Part shown: piece by piece, positions 6,954 to 11,124 of the stretch
How positions within the stretch are numbered: the first letter of the stretch is position 1
Layout of the letters: each line of letters begins with the position of its first letter
Source of the DNA: Acidobacteriaceae bacterium
GTDB taxonomy: Bacteria > Acidobacteriota > Terriglobia > Terriglobales > Acidobacteriaceae
Assembly: GCA_003168235.1 (NCBI GenBank)
Contig: PMSZ01000507.1
Coordinates: 2,031 to 13,154 of the forward strand
Direction: 5' to 3'
Length of the DNA: 11,124 nucleotides
Notes under the pieces: model-generated
Databases searched by the model: none
Told to the model about the DNA's origin: nothing
Seen by the model: the letters and a program-made list of their open reading frames with translations, nothing else
Position numbers and translations under genes: made by a program

Positions 6954-9394
6954 GAGGGATCTTTCAGCCTTTCAGGCGGACGCTTTTTGCCGTTAAGTTC
7001 GGAATTGCCGGCGGTGCGCATTTCCAGGAGGGCCATGAGAAACGACAGAGTTGATTCCGCACCCTGGTTCTGATTGGCACGTTCCGGATGCAATCCGTCG
7101 CGGCAGCCGCCCGTGACAGAATCGTAAAGAGGAAGCTGGAGATCATTATCGCCAAGAAACCAGTTGAAGGCCGACCAGGCTTGGCTGTGCCAGCGCTTGT
7201 CGCCAGTTACACGGAACGCTTCAAGGCACGCAGATACGGCGCCAGCAGCCTCGATGGGCTGTTGATCGAACCGGGCTTTCTCGCCATTCTGGTGATAAAA
7301 ACCTTGCGATCCGATCGGCATGAAGTGACCGTCGGGTTCCGAATGTTGCGCTTTCATCAACCAATCCAGGGATTCGAGACCGGCGGAGACCATGCCATCG
7401 TCGGAGCAGGCTGCGCCTACGACCAGCAACGCCTGGGGCAATCTCGCATTGCCGTACGCGGCAACGTCTTCGAACCACTTCCAATCGGGCCGGCGAACGG
7501 ATTCATACATTTCGAACAAGCGCCGGCTGAGCACGGACCTGATTTTCTGGGCATCACGGTCTCCCGGATATGAGTTGAGATATTCCTGAATTCCAAGAAG
7601 TGTGTAGGCAGAGGCGCGAGGACTATAAAATTCGACGGCTGCAGGGAGCGAAAATTCGAACAGACGCCCAGCTGCGCTTCTCAAGCCTTGATTGCTGGAC
7701 CGGCCAAGGACGGTTCCAAGGCTCCACAAGGCGCGGCCATGGCAATCTTCGGAGCCTATGGGCTCGTTCCACTGGCGATCATAGCCGAGAAAGTTACGGA
7801 ACCTGCCGTTCGATGGATTAAACGCATGTTCGAGGAACGCCAGATAGCGGGCGGAGAAATCCGCAGCCAGTAAATTTGTTTTGTCCCGCTCATCTTTGTT
7901 GTTGGCACTGGCCAGGTTATTTGCACCAGCCAAGCCTTCAAGCATCACCGCGAAAATCAGAGCTCGCGCGTTGTCATCGGTGGTATGGCCCTCTCCACGA
8001 TTGGGGATGGTGAAGATCGCATGCTGGAGCACCCCCGTGTCATCGGTCAGGGCGTTGAGATGATCGAACTTCAATTCCGGCAATTGATCGAGCGCCTTGG
8101 GAGTAGCGCGGGCCGAGAACTGGACGCGAGGAGTTTCTACGCGGTCACTGCGAACTCGGGCGAAACTCTCCATGTAGCCCTGCGCGACTTTCTTCCAAAC
8201 CATGTCTCGCGCGAACAGATAAGCGCGCTTACGCATGGCGTGGCGAATCGCGGGAGTATCCAAAAGTTCGATCGTCTTGAGGCCTATAGCGTCGGGATTT
8301 TGGAACGGGACCAACGCGCCCCGGCGGTCGTCCAGCAACTCGATCGCGTGCCAATAAGGAGTCGAGATAATGGCTTTACCGGCACCTAACGCATAGGCCA
8401 GCGTTCCGGAAACTACCTGTGCCTCGGTCTGGTAGGGGGTAATGTAGATGTCGGCCGCGCCAATAAACTCGGCCATTTCCTCAGGACTCACGAAACGGTC
8501 GTGGAAGATCACTTGCGATTCCACACCGACTTCTCTTGCCAAAGCTTGCAAGCTGGCTCGATACTTGTCCCCCTCGCGACGCAGAACGTGGGGGTGAGTA
8601 GCGCCGGCGACGATATACATAACGTTCTTGTGTCTGGCCAAAATCTGCGGCAGCGCTCGAATGACATTTTCGATTCCCTTGTTTGGCGAAAGCAGGCCGA
8701 AGGTGAGCAGCACTGCTTTTCCCTCCACGCCAAAGCGGTCTTTGTAGAAGTTAGGATCGAGAAATGGCAGGTCTGGAACACCGTGCGGGACCATATCGAT
8801 CTTGCTGCCCGGCACCTTGAAGACTTCCTGCAAGAACTGGGACGAGAGTTGGCTCATGACGACGAGCCGATCGGAGAGTTCCGCGATCTCCTCCATCACG
8901 GCCAGTTGGTCAGGGTCGGGCTCGCGTAGAACGGTGTGAAGAGTGGTTACCACCGGCATGTTCAAGCCGCGCAAGAGATGCAGAATATGGCTGCCGGCCT
9001 TGCCGCCGAAGATTCCGTACTCGTGCTGCAGGCACACCATATCGATGTTGTTGAAGTTCAGGAATTCAGCGGCGTCCTGGTAGGACTTGATGTCGTCCTG
9101 GGCGAGCGACCATCGCACCCGCGAGGGATAGTCATATCCCTTTTCCGTGTCGTTCACTGGGAGTGCCAATAGGCGAGCTGTTCCGTACTCCGCGGATATG
9201 GCTGCGCACAGGTCGGTGGTGAACGTGGCAATTCCACATTGTCTGGGAAGATAATTGCCGATGACCGCGATTCTGCTCGGCAGCGACAGTTTCGCGTGCG
9301 ATCTCGGGCGTGGCGCGGAATCCGTATGTAGCGCGGGGCGTGAGGCGACGACTTCCAGCAGTGCATGCGGAAGCGCGGCGATGGGTAGCGACAC
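6950..9394 (-). CDS. GT4 glycosyltransferase fused to a C-terminal six-hairpin-like domain
   Basis: This 814-residue product starts at a GTG (9394) with AGGAG only 3 bases upstream; the true start could be slightly downstream. Residues about 40-415 form a GT-B glycosyltransferase of family 4: IAVIGNYLPRQCGIATFT at 42-59 (nucleotide-sugar enzyme N-domain), QHEYGIFGGKAG at 123-134, PHGVPD at 203-208, TFGLLSPNKGIE at 231-242, and YQTEAQVVSGTLAYALGAGK at 321-340. Glu324 would be the first Glu of the EX7E motif; the second position is Leu332. Residues about 440-795 are a long helical domain with conserved-looking acidic and aromatic patches (TTDDNARA 471-478, GSEDCHGRALW 547-557, DWKWFEDV 637-644, RFDQQPIEAAGA 708-719, ANQNQGAESTLSFL 773-786) typical of (alpha/alpha)6 six-hairpin glycosidase-like folds. 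No signal peptide or membrane segment is seen. It overlaps the GH130 gene downstream. The sugar donor is unknown; GDP-mannose is a guess from the partner. Confidence 0.85.
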   Translation of the reverse strand: MSLPIAALPHALLEVVASRPALHTDSAPRPRSHAKLSLPSRIAVIGNYLPRQCGIATFTTDLCAAISAEYGTARLLALPVNDTEKGYDYPSRVRWSLAQDDIKSYQDAAEFLNFNNIDMVCLQHEYGIFGGKAGSHILHLLRGLNMPVVTTLHTVLREPDPDQLAVMEEIAELSDRLVVMSQLSSQFLQEVFKVPGSKIDMVPHGVPDLPFLDPNFYKDRFGVEGKAVLLTFGLLSPNKGIENVIRALPQILARHKNVMYIVAGATHPHVLRREGDKYRASLQALAREVGVESQVIFHDRFVSPEEMAEFIGAADIYITPYQTEAQVVSGTLAYALGAGKAIISTPYWHAIELLDDRRGALVPFQNPDAIGLKTIELLDTPAIRHAMRKRAYLFARDMVWKKVAQGYMESFARVRSDRVETPRVQFSARATPKALDQLPELKFDHLNALTDDTGVLQHAIFTIPNRGEGHTTDDNARALIFAVMLEGLAGANNLASANNKDERDKTNLLAADFSARYLAFLEHAFNPSNGRFRNFLGYDRQWNEPIGSEDCHGRALWSLGTVLGRSSNQGLRSAAGRLFEFSLPAAVEFYSPRASAYTLLGIQEYLNSYPGDRDAQKIRSVLSRRLFEMYESVRRPDWKWFEDVAAYGNARLPQALLVVGAACSDDGMVSAGLESLDWLMKAQHSEPDGHFMPIGSQGFYHQNGEKARFDQQPIEAAGAVSACLEAFRVTGDKRWHSQAWSAFNWFLGDNDLQLPLYDSVTGGCRDGLHPERANQNQGAESTLSFLMALLEMRTAGNSELNGKKRPPERLKDPS

Positions 9395-9530
9395 TTGCTC
9401 CTCACTTTCGTAAGTACAGGTTAATGGATAGAGACGGCTTTGCAGACGAGTTCCGCCGCCGTGCAGTTTGTATCTTTCGTCGGACCTGGAATTCGGTTCT
9501 CGTTATTATTCAACGAAAGACCGCCCGAGG

Positions 9531-9553
9531 ACTGGTCAAAATTGACCAGTATA
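9531..9553 (-). promoter_or_regulatory. Candidate promoter and operator of the GT4-GH130 operon
   Basis: At 9531-9550 two perfect 9-bp arms, ACTGGTCAA and TTGACCAGT, flank a central AA. On the minus strand TATACT (9553-9548), one base from the TATAAT consensus, overlaps the dyad edge. Transcription would start near the dyad centre, about 147 bases before the GTG start at 9394. This overlap fits a repressor site. The expected -35 position (CAACAT) is poor. The regulator is not identifiable in the window. Confidence 0.5.
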
Positions 9554-9744
9554 GAGATCGACTGCGGCAGATGTTGTGCCGCCGGATCTTGCCTGAGAGC
9601 AGGGGTAGGAAGTGGCGCAGTCACTCTGCTGCTGCGCCACCGGCGGAGCAAAACAACGCGGCTCCAGGGGGTGCCGCACAGCTCCTTGACATCCTCTGTT
9701 CTACTGGCTTATCCGTCATCTTAGAGATGCCGCCCGATCGATGT

Positions 9745-9762
9745 CTGTGCAAAACTGCACAG
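9745..9762. promoter_or_regulatory. Perfect 7-bp inverted repeat upstream of the receiver gene
   Basis: CTGTGCA (9745-9751) and TGCACAG (9756-9762) are perfect inverted arms around AAAC, about 170 bp before the receiver ATG. There is no T tract on the plus side, so an operator is more likely than a terminator. Its half-site differs from that of the 9531 dyad, so a different protein would bind. Confidence 0.4.
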
Positions 9763-9928
9763 TTCATGAAGTAACTCAGCCCCTGTCCGGGGTATGTTTT
9801 CGCCACAACTCACTTCGCAGGGTCCAGAAAGAAGAAGTCAACTAAGTAACAACGCTCGAAAAAGTGTGCAAATTTGAACAGCATTGCCCAAGCACATCAC
9901 CGACCATGGTGCAGTGGGGGAGTAATTT

Positions 9929-10333
9929 ATGTCCGATTACCCAGGACGAAAAACAATTCTGTGCATCGACGACGATAGCAGCATGCTGGGTTACCAGCGA
10001 GCGCTGCTCGAAAAACGCGGATTTGCGGTGCTCACTGCTGCTTCGGCCCGGCAAGGCCTACAACTTGCAGCAGCGTATGCGCTTGCGGCAGTGATCGTCG
10101 ACTATCACATGCCCGAGATGAATGGGCGTGAACTCGCAACCGAAATCAAGCGCCTCCGGCCTCTGGTTCCAATCGTTATGGTTTCGAGTGACGAAGCGAT
10201 TGCCGAACAGGCATTGCAGGTAGTTGACGCCTTCGTTTCAAAGGACGAAGCACCACGCCGCTTGGTGCCGGTGATCAACATGATCTGCGGTGATAACCCT
10301 CCGGATTTCAAAAGCAGCAGTCTCACGGCCTAA
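9929..10333 (+). CDS. Single-domain response regulator (receiver only)
   Basis: The 134-residue product is a complete CheY-like receiver with no output domain. The acidic pocket is Asp14-Asp15-Asp16 in LCIDDDS, the phosphorylated residue is Asp58 in VIVDYHMPEMNG, the switch Ser is Ser86 in VMVSSD, and the conserved Lys is Lys105 in FVSKDE. It should be phosphorylated by a histidine kinase that is not in this window and act by protein-protein contact. GGGAG lies 6 bases before the ATG. The last 20 or so residues are polar and probably flexible. It is followed after 151 bp by a degenerate receiver homologue on the same strand, and the two may be paralogues that act in one pathway. Confidence 0.92.
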   Translation: MSDYPGRKTILCIDDDSSMLGYQRALLEKRGFAVLTAASARQGLQLAAAYALAAVIVDYHMPEMNGRELATEIKRLRPLVPIVMVSSDEAIAEQALQVVDAFVSKDEAPRRLVPVINMICGDNPPDFKSSSLTA

Positions 10334-10378
10334 GGTTCATCGCTCTTCGCGTCTCTCCGGGGTTATCGGTTTCGCGCG

Positions 10379-10408
10379 CCCGCACTTTCCCGCACTCTCC
10401 CGCAGTCC
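10379..10408. repeat. Three 10-bp units between the two receiver genes
   Basis: CCCGCACTTT, CCCGCACTCT and CCCGCAGTCC follow each other without gaps at 10379-10408. They share CCCGCA. The array is non-coding, beginning 46 bp after the first receiver stop. Confidence 0.75.
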
Positions 10409-10414
10409 AGGGTT

Positions 10415-10455
10415 GAGCAATCTGTCTTGAGCAATCGATTGATGAGCAATCTGGA
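10415..10455. repeat. Three 14-15 bp units starting GAGCAATC
   Basis: GAGCAATC recurs at 10415, 10429 and 10444, giving units of 14 and 15 bp with partly conserved ends (CTG in the first and third). The array sits 30-70 bp upstream of the second receiver start, in its probable leader or promoter. Confidence 0.75.
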
Positions 10456-10484
10456 ACAGAATTGCGGGGAGACTGCTTATATAA

Positions 10485-11099
10485 ATGACTGGCATGGCCA
10501 CCAACAGCACTCTTCTGTGTATACATCGGGATCCAGCGCAACTGAGCTTGTTGAAGGAAAGCGGATACGAGCTGGCGACCGCTAACAACGGTTCCGAGGG
10601 TCTGCGGCTGTTTATGTCGCGGCCCGTGGATGCAGTTGTCCTCGAGTACCCTACAGGCCTCGTGGATGGCGTAGCGATCGCCGATGAGATGAAGCGCGTG
10701 CGGCCGGAGATACCTATCGTCGCGCTGGTCGACCACCTGGAATTGCTCGACGGTACTTTGAGGTCTGCAGATGCCATCGTCGCCAAGTCCGACGGGGCCC
10801 ATTTCTTGTGGGCGACTCTTCACTTCGTGCTGAATGTGCAGCCGGCACAGCGTCATGAAGCAAAGATGAGATCTCAAACATCGATCCTTTTCAAGCGTCC
10901 GGGCCGGTCACGAGAAGCAGCGATCGGTGATCAGGATAATTCTTTCCGATTACCAGCTAACGATAAGGACGCGCCTTTTTCGCAGGAAGTCTGGCGAGGC
11001 ATTTGGGATGGCACCATACAATTTGGACCCGACGCCAGGACTAACGCCAGGACTAATGACCGATTCTTGAGTGTCGCGAATCCTCGCACTCTGCAATAA
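10485..11099 (+). CDS. Degenerate receiver (pseudo-receiver) protein with Glu at the phosphorylation site
   Basis: The 204-residue product begins at the ATG at 10485, preceded directly by an in-frame TAA; GGGGAG lies 13 bases upstream, a long spacing. A second ATG at codon 4 is possible but even further from it. Residues 8-118 align with the neighbouring receiver: LCIHRDP matches LCIDDDS, VVLEYPTGLVDG matches VIVDYHMPEMNG, and AIVAKSDG matches AFVSKDEA. Key sites are altered: two of the three pocket acids become His14 and Arg15, the phosphorylated Asp becomes Glu54, and the switch Ser becomes Val82; Lys101 remains. Glu54 may mimic a phosphorylated state, so this is probably a phosphorylation-independent interaction domain. 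Residues 120-204 are polar, with no recognised domain and a small ARTN duplication near residue 185. It could act with or against the receiver upstream. Confidence 0.8.
   Translation: MTGMATNSTLLCIHRDPAQLSLLKESGYELATANNGSEGLRLFMSRPVDAVVLEYPTGLVDGVAIADEMKRVRPEIPIVALVDHLELLDGTLRSADAIVAKSDGAHFLWATLHFVLNVQPAQRHEAKMRSQTSILFKRPGRSREAAIGDQDNSFRLPANDKDAPFSQEVWRGIWDGTIQFGPDARTNARTNDRFLSVANPRTLQ
11032..11055. repeat. Perfect 12-bp in-frame duplication inside the pseudo-receiver gene
   Basis: ACGCCAGGACTA occurs twice back to back (11032-11043, 11044-11055) and yields the duplicated tetrapeptide ARTN-ARTN in the unstructured C-terminal tail. The unit is a multiple of three, so the frame is kept. Confidence 0.9.
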
Positions 11100-11109
11100 C
11101 CAACCGGTC

Positions 11110-11117
11110 GGAAGGAG
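11110..11117 (+). promoter_or_regulatory. Ribosome binding site of a gene starting beyond the right edge
   Basis: GGAAGGAG is 7 bases from the window end and 11 bases after the pseudo-receiver stop at 11099. No start codon follows within the window, so a co-transcribed plus-strand gene should begin within a few bases past the edge. Confidence 0.6.
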
Positions 11118-11124
11118 CAATCCA

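Larger units (their letters stand above)
9395..9928. other. 534-bp divergent intergenic region
   Basis: The GT4 gene leaves to the left and the receiver gene to the right. Several open frames cross it but none has family features or a good ribosome binding site, so I treat it as regulatory. It contains a 20-bp dyad overlapping a minus-strand TATACT (9531-9553), a second perfect dyad (9745-9762), and a plus-strand TTGACA at 9686-9691 with only weak -10 candidates (near 9709-9715) behind it. The leader of the GT4 transcript would be about 150 bases, that of the receiver up to about 200 bases. Confidence 0.6.

Noticed and set aside
9686..9715. TTGACA as the -35 of the receiver promoter
   Set aside because: No acceptable -10 lies at 16-18 bp spacing, so I list it only as a weak element of the gap.
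9310..9774. 154-codon plus-strand frame and other frames in the divergent gap
   Set aside because: No good ribosome binding site, composition unlike a folded protein, overlap with the GT4 start, and the region contains dyads and promoter-like elements.

Overview
The window looks like chromosomal DNA of a soil-type Acidobacteriota (Terriglobia/Koribacter-like). This is inferred from gene content recalled for that phylum: YXWV-repeat secreted proteins, stand-alone protoglobin, a GT4/six-hairpin fusion next to a GH130 enzyme, small orphan receiver proteins and moderately high GC. No rRNA, tRNA, CRISPR array, transposase or phage gene is visible. I cannot confirm the taxon without a search.

Layout. 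Everything from 1 to 9394 is on the minus strand; 9929 to the right end is on the plus strand, so 9395-9928 is a divergent regulatory region. Minus strand, in transcription order: (a) 9394-6950, an 814-residue GT4 glycosyltransferase with a C-terminal alpha-helical, six-hairpin-like domain, then 6953-5949, a GH130 enzyme joined to it by an ATGA overlap, then 5891-5658, a small CxxC protein; (b) 5308-5114, a Thivi_2564-type small membrane protein, 5028-3403, an OmpA-family protein with an Ala/Gln-rich coiled region, and 3357-2851, a short secreted protein followed by a probable terminator; (c) 2680-1637, an alpha/beta hydrolase overlapping by ATGA with 1640-1023, a single-domain protoglobin; (d) 851 to beyond the left edge, a secreted YXWV-repeat protein ending in a pentapeptide repeat. 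Plus strand: 9929-10333, a canonical single receiver domain, and 10485-11099, a receiver-like protein whose phosphorylation site is Glu instead of Asp. A ribosome binding site at the right edge announces another gene beyond the window.

How the genes may work together. The GT4-fusion/GH130 pair is most simply read as a cytoplasmic synthesis-and-turnover module for a mannose-type or related glycan; the tight overlap suggests fixed stoichiometry. Its presumed promoter has a 20-bp near-perfect dyad overlapping a TATACT -10 element, a layout typical of repressor control. The middle cluster is an envelope module. The hydrolase-protoglobin pair may link haem gas binding to a serine-hydrolase reaction.

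Short perfect or near-perfect tandem duplications (7-15 bp units) lie at or near several gene boundaries (5328-5372, 5898-5949, 10379-10408, 10415-10455) and once inside a coding region (11032-11055), suggesting recurrent replication slippage in this genome.
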